Assembly: GCA_030066135.1 (NCBI GenBank) | Contig: JASJCD010000007.1 | Location: 1-34,775, forward strand | From: Desulfobacterales bacterium | GTDB lineage: Bacteria; Desulfobacterota; Desulfobacteria; Desulfobacterales; UBA5852 | Direction: 5' to 3' | DNA length: 34,775 nt | In this document: one piece after another, positions 1 through 7,700 of the stretch | Numbering within the stretch: the stretch's first letter is position 1 | Layout: the number at the start of each line of letters is the position of its first letter | Notes under the pieces: generated by a model | Databases searched by the model: none | The model's input: only the letters and a program-made list of their open reading frames with translations | Told to the model about the DNA's origin: nothing | Translations under genes and position numbers: made by a program

Positions 1-1357
1 CAGGGGAAATATATTCTTCCACCAGCAGGTGGGCATTGATGCCACCGAAACCAAACGCACTCACCGCCGCCCGCCGCGGTTGATGCTCGCCCCTTCGCTT
101 CCAGGGTGCCGTTTCGGTCTGCACGCGGAAAGGGCCACCCTCGAGAGGGCTTTCTGGGAGTGGTCGCTCGAATCCCAGCGAGGGCGGCAAGGTTTCGTGG
201 CGCATGGCCAGCAGCACTTTGATCAGACCGGCCATGCCGGCGCCGGTAAGCAGGTGGCCGGTCATGGATTTGATCGATCCGATCGGGCACTGTCCCGGAA
301 GCGCTTTTTCGTCCTGCCACAGCGCCGCCAGACTCTTGAGCTCGACGCGGTCGCCCAGCGGCGTGCCGGCGCCGTGGCATTCAACCAGGTCGACATCGGA
401 GGGACGCCATCCCGCCTGCTGATACGCCATCCGCATGGCGCGCAGCTGACCCTCGGTATCGGGGGCCAGCAGATTGCCGCGCATATCGTTGGAAAGGCCC
501 ACGCCGGCCACCAGCCCATGGATGCGATCGCCTTGCTGGCGCGCGTCTTCAAGTCGTTTCAGGACGATGAAGCCGCAGCCTTCACCCACCACGAGACCGT
601 CGGCGCTGCTATCAAAAGGCGTGCAGCGACCGGTCGGACTGAGGGCCTGCAATTGGGTGAATCCCATCTGGGTATAGAGAACATCGGTGCGTGCCGCCCC
701 GCCGACCAATATGGCATCGGCCCGACCGGCGCGCAGTTCGTCGCAGGCCAGCTTGACGGCATACAGGGACGAGGCGCAGGCGGCATCCAGGGTGTAGGTG
801 CCGCCGCCGAGTTCAAGCGCCGATGCCAGCAGGGCGGCTGGGAAAGCAGTCACGCGGGAGGCCAGGGCCCGGGCGGTGTCGATCACCGGGGCGGATGGCG
901 GCGGGGACGATGGGAACAGTTTGGTCTCCATCAGGTAGGTCAGCACGTCGCGACTCAGCCCCGAAGCCGTTTCGGTGGGCAGCGCGATCGAGGCCAGGAC
1001 GACGCCGGTGCGTTCATGGTTCAGCCCTTGTCCAGCGCAGTCCGCCAGGGCCTCCCGACCGGCGGTCAGCACCAGGCGCTGCAGGGGATCCAGGGCCGCA
1101 TCAAGGCCCGTCGGAAGGTTAAAAGATTCCGGATCATAGGGAATCCTGTCGATCAGACCGGCGTTCAGACAGCGGATCTTGTCCACTTTGAGATCGGCGG
1201 AATGAATCTGGTCCGCAGGCACGCCCCAGCGCGAAGATGGAACCGGTGCGATGGCACAGTGCCGGGCCGCAATATTCTGCCAGAAGGTTTCCAGGTCATC
1301 GGCATCCGGAAAGACACCGGCCGCGCCGACAATGGCAATGGCGTGGTTTGGGGGCAT
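1..1357 (-). CDS. pfaC: Beta-ketoacyl synthase (N-terminal part of a PfaC/Pfa3-like lipid synthase), cut by the window edge
   Basis: The first 452 codons of a large minus-strand gene encode a complete type I ketosynthase domain. It starts MPPNHAIAIVGAAGVFP and carries the active-site Cys194 in DAACASS. The two decarboxylation histidines are His328 (ECHGAGT, where EAHGTGT is usual) and His368 (KSMTGH). The C-terminal AFGFGGINAH signature lies about 15 codons from the edge. The frame remains open at base 1, so more domains follow outside. The ATG at 1357 has only a weak GAG upstream. Pfa systems need a second KS protein (PfaC, or Pfa3 in myxobacteria, with KS-CLF-DH-DH). The nearby pfaA and pfaD make that the likeliest identity, but a different KS-type synthase cannot be excluded without the rest. 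The ketosynthase would condense malonyl units onto ACP-bound chains in the cytoplasm. Confidence 0.8.
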   Translation of the reverse strand, partial: MPPNHAIAIVGAAGVFPDADDLETFWQNIAARHCAIAPVPSSRWGVPADQIHSADLKVDKIRCLNAGLIDRIPYDPESFNLPTGLDAALDPLQRLVLTAGREALADCAGQGLNHERTGVVLASIALPTETASGLSRDVLTYLMETKLFPSSPPPSAPVIDTARALASRVTAFPAALLASALELGGGTYTLDAACASSLYAVKLACDELRAGRADAILVGGAARTDVLYTQMGFTQLQALSPTGRCTPFDSSADGLVVGEGCGFIVLKRLEDARQQGDRIHGLVAGVGLSNDMRGNLLAPDTEGQLRAMRMAYQQAGWRPSDVDLVECHGAGTPLGDRVELKSLAALWQDEKALPGQCPIGSIKSMTGHLLTGAGMAGLIKVLLAMRHETLPPSLGFERPLPESPLEGGPFRVQTETAPWKRRGEHQPRRAAVSAFGFGGINAHLLVEEYISP

Positions 1358-1422
1358 ATATCTCGATTCGGCTAAAACGTTGCAGGCGATAGGGCCATAT
1401 TTAAAATAAACCGAAAACTATT

Positions 1423-1428
1423 AACCAA
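1423..1428 (-). promoter_or_regulatory. TTGGTT motif upstream of the left-edge ketosynthase gene
   Basis: On the minus strand the sequence reads ATTGGTTAATAG about 70 bases before the KS start codon, in an AT-rich stretch that includes TTTTAAATA. The same TTGGTT core occurs in the promoters of pfaA, pfaD and the MerR-like regulator. It may be a shared operator site; this is inference. Confidence 0.3.
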
Positions 1429-1501
1429 TTGCGAAGCGGATGGCAAGTCATTCATCCTGGGCGGCATCCTTTGGGAGGCCGCATTGTCTCCCGCGAGGCA
1501 G

Positions 1502-1530
1502 TTGACAAAGTCCAGGAGATCCATTAGACG
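1502..1530 (+). promoter_or_regulatory. Candidate sigma-70 promoter of the Cys-rich gene
   Basis: A perfect -35 TTGACA (1502-1507) is followed after 17 bases by TAGACG (1525-1530), a poor -10 with 3 of 6 matches. It lies about 55 bases before the ATG at 1587. Pattern match only. Confidence 0.3.
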
Positions 1531-1586
1531 TCGAAACCCGGTCTCGATTTTAAAGGGGAAGGCCGCTGTCGGCCGATTGAGAAGCG

Positions 1587-2198
1587 ATGAGCACGTACCG
1601 CGAAGAGCAAGCGCATAGCCAGGAAATGGTGATCCGACACCTGCAGCAGGTTTCCGCCGAGGAGCGCGACCGGCTGCGGACGATGTGTGCCGCCTATCTC
1701 ACCTTCAGAAAGACGGTTGCGCATCATCAGCGTCACCATCTGCAGGCCATCTGCACCCGGGCCTGCTTCCAGAGCCAATTGAGCGCCTGCTGCAACAAGG
1801 ACGGCATCATCACATTTTTTGCGGACCTGGTCATCAATGCGCTTTTTTCACCGCCGCGGAAACTTGCCGATCTGATGGAAGCGCTGCGGGACGAGCGTCT
1901 TGATATGAAATGTATCTACCTGGGCGCGAACGGGTGCCGCTGGCATATCAAGCCGCTTGGGTGTGAGATGTTTCTGTGTGATCGGGCCCTGGAGGAAATG
2001 AAGGCGGCGGAACCGCAGGCCGGACACGACTGGCAGCGCCTGGAAGCGGAAGCGAAGCGATTCCGCTGGCCGGACCGCCCTGTTCTGTTCGATGTGATCG
2101 AGTCCCGGTTTTTGGCTGCGGGTATGTGTTCACCTTTGATGTACCTGCATAACAGCCCGGGCCTGATGCGCATCAAACGTAAAGCTGGCTTGGCTTAG
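1587..2198 (+). CDS. Cysteine-rich protein of unknown function (possible metal-binding)
   Basis: This 203-residue protein has no signal peptide or membrane segment. It is rich in spaced cysteines: C34, C56, C60, C68-C69, C109, C117, C126, C131 and C181. The pattern C-x3-C-x7-CCN, followed by C-x7-C-x8-C-x4-C, recalls YkgJ-type zinc/iron-chelating proteins, but the canonical CxxCGxCC is absent, so this is only a resemblance. His45, His46 and His50-His51 add possible ligands. It stands alone on the plus strand between the left-edge ketosynthase gene and the convergent cold-shock gene. The ATG at 1587 follows GAGAAG at short spacing. The regular Cys spacing and the uninterrupted frame argue for a real gene. 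Metal or Fe-S binding is inferred and the cellular role is unknown. Confidence 0.7.
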   Translation: MSTYREEQAHSQEMVIRHLQQVSAEERDRLRTMCAAYLTFRKTVAHHQRHHLQAICTRACFQSQLSACCNKDGIITFFADLVINALFSPPRKLADLMEALRDERLDMKCIYLGANGCRWHIKPLGCEMFLCDRALEEMKAAEPQAGHDWQRLEAEAKRFRWPDRPVLFDVIESRFLAAGMCSPLMYLHNSPGLMRIKRKAGLA

Positions 2199-2261
2199 TC
2201 TGTGCGGGCAGGCTTCCCGAGAGGGCGTTTGAAACTGCAGGTAAGCATGAAACGGACTGGC

Positions 2262-2285
2262 GGATGCCGTTATTAGACGGCATCC
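2262..2285 (-). terminator. Perfect 9-bp hairpin over the cold-shock gene stop codon
   Basis: GGATGCCGT and ACGGCATCC pair perfectly around a 6-base loop. The last codons and TAA stop of the cold-shock gene lie in one arm and the loop. No strong T-run follows on either strand, so it may be a weak terminator or a 3' stability structure. It sits between two convergent genes. Confidence 0.5.
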
Positions 2286-2518
2286 AACTCCTCTTCTCTC
2301 CGACCCGATGAGGCGGATTCAGTTCGAACGACGTTTTTGGCAGCGGGGCCCCGTTGACCGTGTTCGATGTCGAATGTCACCTGGTCCCCTTCCGACAGGG
2401 TCTTGAATCCGTCCATCTGAATCGCCGAAAAGTGGACGAAAACATCGCCTTCTTCTTCCTGTTCGATAAAACCATAACCTTTTTTGTCGCTAAACCACTT
2501 CACAATCCCATTTGCCAT
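2273..2518 (-). CDS. Cold-shock domain protein (CspA family)
   Basis: This 81-residue protein begins [18 protein letters not shown], the textbook cold-shock OB-fold start with RNP1 (KGYGFI). VFVHFSAI, the RNP2 motif, follows. The family binds single-stranded RNA and DNA and acts as an RNA chaperone or anti-terminator in the cytoplasm. The tail ([14 protein letters not shown]) is slightly longer and more acidic than in E. coli CspA (70 residues). The ATG at 2518 is preferred over an in-frame GTG at 2524 because GGGGAG lies 9 bases before the ATG but only 3 before the GTG. The upstream leader is long and contains two small hairpins, as is common for csp genes. It is transcribed alone, downstream of the cdaA gene on the same strand. 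Confidence 0.95.
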   Translation of the reverse strand: MANGIVKWFSDKKGYGFIEQEEEGDVFVHFSAIQMDGFKTLSEGDQVTFDIEHGQRGPAAKNVVRTESASSGRREEELDAV

Positions 2519-2555
2519 GGTCACAATCTCCCCGTGTAAAGCAGGTTCCGGATTT

Positions 2556-2592
2556 CAGGCGTCAATATGATGCCTGGCGCGGGTAACCCCGC
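2556..2592 (-). promoter_or_regulatory. Structured 5' leader of the cold-shock gene
   Basis: Two small hairpins lie 38-75 bases before the cold-shock start codon: CAGGC/GCCTG (2556-2560 with 2572-2576) and GCGGG/CCCGC (2579-2583 with 2588-2592). The roughly 200-base gap to the preceding gene leaves room for the long, temperature-responsive leader typical of csp mRNAs. No clear promoter is seen. Confidence 0.3.
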
Positions 2593-2725
2593 TCCCGAAA
2601 CCGACCCGCAGCCAAAACCGGGGGTTCGCCACCATCTTGTTTGACGGATTAATAACCCAAAGTCAAGCAAAACATCCGAAACCTTTTTTAATCGAAACCT
2701 GAATCGATCAGGCTTTTTCTGCTTG

Positions 2726-4165
2726 TCAGCGGCGCGGCGCGAGGTTGAATTTGATGCGCACCTTGTCGGGCTGTTGGGGGGCCAGTTTGAGCGATGCCGG
2801 CGAGAGGGCGATGCCGGCTTCGATTTCACCGGAGGTCTTGAGTTTGTCCACGACCACTTTTTCGGTGTAGACGGTCTTCGCCTGATCGAGCAGGAGTTGA
2901 CCGCCGCTGACTTCGACCTGGGATGGTATGATTTCCACGTCATAGACCAGGATACCGGGTGGCAGGCGGCCCTCCCAGTCCACCTGAACCGGGAGTTTCT
3001 TACGGCCCCGGATATCGATCATGATGTCCACACTGGGCGGCTCGATCTTTTTGATCTTGGCGCCCGGTGGCAGGGAAACGTTGTCTTCCTTGACGGTGAC
3101 AATGTTGCGGCCGGCCTGGGCGTCGGTCAGGTCGAACCGGACTTTGACCTGATTCGGGCTGATGGTGTTGATCAGGGCGCGTGTGCCGCTGACCTGGATG
3201 CTGACCGCGGTGGCGGACGTTTCGATGATCTCCATGCTGGGATCGCCTTTGATGTATTCGATCGGTGCATTGATCGTCATGAGGGTCCGCACCACGCCCA
3301 GCGAGAGACTGGACCAGATACCGCTGACGATGACGACCGACAAAACGGCGGCTGCCGCCACCGACCAGCGGTTGGACTGGTCGGGACGGTCGGCCTCGCG
3401 CCCGAGCCCCAGGTGCAGCCGGAGACGATCCTCGAGATTGCGTGGATCGCCGATATCCTCGATCTCGCCGTTTTTGGCAATTTCCACCGCCCCCCGTTCC
3501 TCGGAAACGATCAACACCAGCGCGTCGGACATTTCCGTAAGTCCCACGGCGGCACGATGCCGGGTCCCGAAACGGCTGGGCAGGTCCTTGCGGTCCGTAA
3601 GCGGTAAAATGCCTGAAACCTCGACAACCCGGTCGCCTTCGATGACGGCCGCGCCGTCATGCACCGGGTTGTCGGGCCAGAAAATACTCTCGATCATTGC
3701 GCGCGACACCTGGCCCTGCCAGGGCAGACCGCTCTGGATCAGACCATCGACCGGCTGATGGCCGCGAAAGACAATCAGGGCCCCGATTTTGCGACGGGCC
3801 ATCTCAAAGGCACTGGCGGCGATGATTTCAACGGGTGTCTTTACCGGTTTGATGCCGACCCGCCAGAGGATGTCCCGGATGCTCTTCGATTGGAAGATGC
3901 GGCGGATTTCATAGCGGAAGACAATCAGCACGCCGATGGCCACCAGCGCCGTAAAATACTGCAAGACGGTGTTGGTGATAATCATGCCATAGTAGGAAAT
4001 CACGCGCTGGAAAATGAGCAGCAAGGCAATAAACACCGCAAATCCGAAAAGGCGGGTGCCGCGCAGGAGGATGTACAGGCGGAAGAGGATGTAGCTGTTG
4101 AGGAGAATGTCAACGACATCCTGCCAGCGGATGGTGCCCATCAGGTTGTCCATGAACGGGGGCAT
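2726..4165 (-). CDS. cdaA: Diadenylate cyclase CdaA fused to C-terminal YbbR (CdaR-like) repeats
   Basis: This 479-residue protein joins two functions. Residues 1-90 hold membrane helices (about 38-55 and 65-83), as in CdaA. Residues about 95-240 are a DAC (DisA_N) domain with the catalytic DGA (170-172) and RHR (202-204) motifs, so it should make c-di-AMP from two ATP. A third hydrophobic segment (about 268-290) leads into two YbbR-like beta repeats (about 305-385 and 395-475) that would lie outside the membrane. In Firmicutes, CdaA (about 270 aa) and the YbbR protein CdaR are separate neighbouring genes and CdaR controls CdaA. Here they form one chain, so a built-in regulator is a reasonable inference. 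The ATG at 4165 has GGA seven bases upstream and lies 3 bases after the DUF2914 stop, so the two genes are probably co-transcribed. Confidence 0.93.
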   Translation of the reverse strand: MPPFMDNLMGTIRWQDVVDILLNSYILFRLYILLRGTRLFGFAVFIALLLIFQRVISYYGMIITNTVLQYFTALVAIGVLIVFRYEIRRIFQSKSIRDILWRVGIKPVKTPVEIIAASAFEMARRKIGALIVFRGHQPVDGLIQSGLPWQGQVSRAMIESIFWPDNPVHDGAAVIEGDRVVEVSGILPLTDRKDLPSRFGTRHRAAVGLTEMSDALVLIVSEERGAVEIAKNGEIEDIGDPRNLEDRLRLHLGLGREADRPDQSNRWSVAAAAVLSVVIVSGIWSSLSLGVVRTLMTINAPIEYIKGDPSMEIIETSATAVSIQVSGTRALINTISPNQVKVRFDLTDAQAGRNIVTVKEDNVSLPPGAKIKKIEPPSVDIMIDIRGRKKLPVQVDWEGRLPPGILVYDVEIIPSQVEVSGGQLLLDQAKTVYTEKVVVDKLKTSGEIEAGIALSPASLKLAPQQPDKVRIKFNLAPRR

Positions 4166-4168
4166 GGG

Positions 4169-4597
4169 CTATTCCGTAATGCTGAACCGGAGGGTGGCAT
4201 ACAAGCGGCCGTCGGCGTCGCGAATTTCGACCCGCCATGGGCCTTTGTCCGCTTCGCGCAGTTTGATGCTGCTGACGCTGGCCCAGCGTGGCGGTTTCAG
4301 AACAAGCCGTTTGCGGTAAACGAGCACTTCGCGTTTGATCCAAACGTGGTAGATTTCGGTTTCGCGCGGGACCACGTCGAAATCCGTAAAACACATGACC
4401 GTTCCCTGGGACACCGGGAAAACGACGCTGCGGTTGACCGGCTTGAAGCTTTCGATGGATTCGCACAGCAGGGCTTGCGCCAGCCGTAGATCCTCCGGAG
4501 AACTGGTGGCGGGCGTTTGGGCCCGGCTTTCCAGCGATCCCATCGGACCAAGGAGCAGCATCATCAGGATGAGGGCAATGGGTCGTGTCATTGTCAT
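4169..4597 (-). CDS. DUF2914 domain protein with signal peptide
   Basis: This roughly 142-residue protein has a hydrophobic N-terminus (MTMTRPIALILMMLLLGPMG) followed by SRA-QT, a likely signal peptidase site, so export is predicted. The mature part matches the DUF2914 pattern: a CFTDFDV segment, IYHVWI, KPPRWASVSS, and a C-terminal GPWRVEIRDADGRL strand with FSI at the end. The domain's function is unknown. It is often found in exported or membrane proteins of Proteobacteria. The ATG at 4597 places the signal peptide at the N-terminus but lacks a good ribosome site; an upstream in-frame ATG at 4633 is possible. It is joined to cdaA by a 3-base gap, so a role near c-di-AMP or envelope control is a guess from context. 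Confidence 0.8.
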   Translation of the reverse strand: MTMTRPIALILMMLLLGPMGSLESRAQTPATSSPEDLRLAQALLCESIESFKPVNRSVVFPVSQGTVMCFTDFDVVPRETEIYHVWIKREVLVYRKRLVLKPPRWASVSSIKLREADKGPWRVEIRDADGRLYATLRFSITE

Positions 4598-4775
4598 TGC
4601 GGTCGGTAGGGCGGCCGAACCTTCCCGGATCATCGTGGCGCAACGCGGACAGTGATGATCAATTCCCAGTTGACGCCAGGGGCATCATGCGTCTCACCCT
4701 GCCATCGATCGGCATCTTATGCAACCCCGGGATCAGCAAGGCCGGCCAGCGGCGTGCCGACAGCCGTGCCGCCGG

Positions 4776-7700
4776 TCAGGCCGCGTGGGACCGCCCCGGT
4801 TTGAAAGCCTGCATCAATTGCGCATCCATAATGGCTTCGAAACCATGGATGGTGGCAACCACTTTCTGATCCGGGGTCAGAAAATAGAAATCCCCGATCA
4901 TCTTGTGGGGCGTCAACTCGCGTGTCACCATCACGGCCTGAAGACTTCCGGCCGGAAAACGGCGGCAGTACTGCCGATAGGCGGAAAAGTAGCTGGGCAG
5001 TGATACTTTTCCGGATTGTTCGTAGCACCACAGGCTGGCCATTTGAAAAGCGCCGTCCATCACGAGGGGGTCGGCAATCCAGTGATTGCGGGCCGGATTT
5101 TTGATCCACCGGGATGGCCTAGGCGCCGTGTCGATTTCGGCCCGCATGCCGTCGGGGGAACTGGCCGCCACCCGCCGCAGCCCCTGCAGCTGAAGGCCGT
5201 GGAAAAGGATGTCGGCATAGATGGCCTTGGGCGGACGGGCATAGTCGTCTTTGGTCAGGCTTGGGGGAATGGTGCAGACCGGCGGTTCGGGAAACCGGTC
5301 GGATACCAGGGCCGTCGCCCGGCAGTGGATCATGCCTTCTTCGGGCGTCTGGCCGTTATGCAGCTCCAGGCGTACCTTATAGCCCTCGGGGACCACATCG
5401 CTGCCGCTGGCCAGGACCCTTATGGGACGCGGACGGTCGTTTTCCAGAACGATCCCCTTTAGCAGGCGCATGTCTTCCAGGCCGGCCAGCAACATACCGG
5501 GGTGATCGTGAAGGGCACCGTGGCCGAGCCATTCAGCAATCAAGGCCATCGGCACCACGGGGTTGCCATCCAGACGGTGGTCGTCAAGGATCGGATAGCG
5601 CTCCAGGCTGACTTCGCTCTGGTAAGCGGTGGTGATCTTCACTTCCTCCGGCGGTGCTTTCGAAATCGGTTTGGCTTCCGCATGGGGGATGGCATCAGGG
5701 GCCGGTATCTCGGCGCCGATGACGACCTCGATGGCACCATCGCTGGCGGCACGCATTTCGCTGACCAGGGCGCGGGTGCCGGCCGCCAGGGGAAGCAGTG
5801 GAATGCCGCGGCGCGCAAATGCCTTTTTCAGGGCGGTCGAAACCATGCCGCCGTCCCAGGGGCCCCAATTGATGGACTTGATTCGGCAGGCCGGGCGGTG
5901 CCGCGACTCCGACTGGGCGATTTTGTTGAGGGCCTCGTTGGCGGCGGCATAGTCAGCCTGGCCGACATTACCGAAGCGGGCGGCCACGGATGAAAACAGG
6001 ATGATCCATCCCAGTGGGTCTTCGGTTGTGGCCCTTAGCAGGTTCTGAAGCCCTTTTACCTTGGTGTCGAAGACACGTGCGAACTGCTCGGGGGTTTTCT
6101 CCACGATGAGGCGGTCCCGCAGAATTCCGGCACCGTGGATAAGGGCCTTGACGGGACCGTGCACCAGGCGGGCGTCATTGATCACCGCCTCCAGTTTCGC
6201 TGTGTCGCCGATGTCCACGTCGTAGTAACGCGCGGTCGAACCGGTAGCGGCCACGGCCGCCAGGGTGGCATTGATTTCGCGATTGCACATCAGTCGCCGG
6301 TAGTATGCCTCGACGGCCTGGGGCGTTGGCGTTTCACGTTCGAACGCATGGGTGATGATGGCCTCTTTGATGGCGCGCTTGCCGTTGAGATCGTGCAGCC
6401 AGGCAGGTTCGTCGATCGGCGGGTCGGATCGGCCCAGGAGGATGAACGTCAGCGGGCGCTGTCGGGCCAGTTCGATCACCGCGGCCGCCGTCACCCCGCG
6501 GGCACCACCGGAGACGACCACAACGGCGTGGTCGGGCAGATCGATGGGGTCCGGCGCATCTGCGCTCACAGCGGCTGCATCCAGCGCCAGCCGGCAGATC
6601 CAGTCAGGGGCGAGCCCGATCTCGACGGGCATCGCGGCGGCCGGTTGAAGAAGCGTCGCCACCACCATTTCAGCGATCCGTGGGTTGTCCCGCCAGTCGG
6701 ATGCGGCATCCAGCGCCCGGCAGGTGACCCCTTCCCACTCCAGGGCGGCGGTCTTGGCAAGACCGGCCAGGGCCCCCTGAAGCGGATGCGCCAGTGATCC
6801 GTCGCCGAAACCATGTTGGCCGTCCATGCGCGCAACCGTCGCCAGAAAAGCGCCGCCTTGCCGCGCTGCCTCCTGAAGCGAGGGACCCAGATGGTGCATC
6901 AATCGAAAGGCATGCCCGGCAAGCGCCTGGTCGTCGCCGTTCCTGTCGCCTGTTTCGGCCTCGGCATCGCCGACGATGATGAGGCCGCAGGCATCGGGTA
7001 ATTGATCGCGATGCGCGAGAATGTCCGCTGAAATCTGAACGGTGCGCAAACCCGCCTGTGCCAGAGCTTCGGCCAGGGCGTGGGAAAGGCCGGCCTTGTC
7101 GGTGGTCAGATAGACCCGGCGGCCGGCAGGCGGTTTGATACGCGGGTCCGAGGTAATCTCAGCCGGTACGGCTTTGACCACCCTGCGGAGGGTCGACGCG
7201 ACCGGGGCGGCGTCCGGCGGGGAATCCGCTGCCGGCGTCTTGGCCGGGGGATGTACCGGCGGTTCGTGATCCGCCGCACCCAGGTGGGCGATGATCTGTC
7301 CCAGGGTTTTGAGTTCGGCCATCGTTTCCGGCGCCACGCTCGGCAGGTCAGGGAGGCGGTCTTCCAGGGTCGACAGGATCTCAACGCGCTTGATGGAATC
7401 AATCCCCAGATCGGATTCGATTTCCATCTCCGGGGCCAGCATTTCAACCGGGTAGCCCGTCAAATCGCTGACCACCGCCATAACCGTTTCGGCAACCGAA
7501 CCTCCTGCAGGGGGTGGCGCCGCGTCGCGGGCGGATACCGCCGTCGGTTTGGTCGCCCCGGCGGCCGGTGCCAATTTGGCCGCGATCTGCCCCAGGGTTT
7601 TGAGATCGGCCATTTCCTCGGGGGTCACGGCGGCCAGGTCGGGCAGGCGGTCTTCGATCGCCGAAAGGATTTCGACGCGCTTGATGGAATCGATGCCCAG

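Noticed and set aside
29-1375. Long plus-strand open frame (448 codons) opposite the ketosynthase
   Set aside because: It is antisense to a ketosynthase with all catalytic motifs. The translated product has no recognisable domain and the composition of a GC-rich shadow frame.
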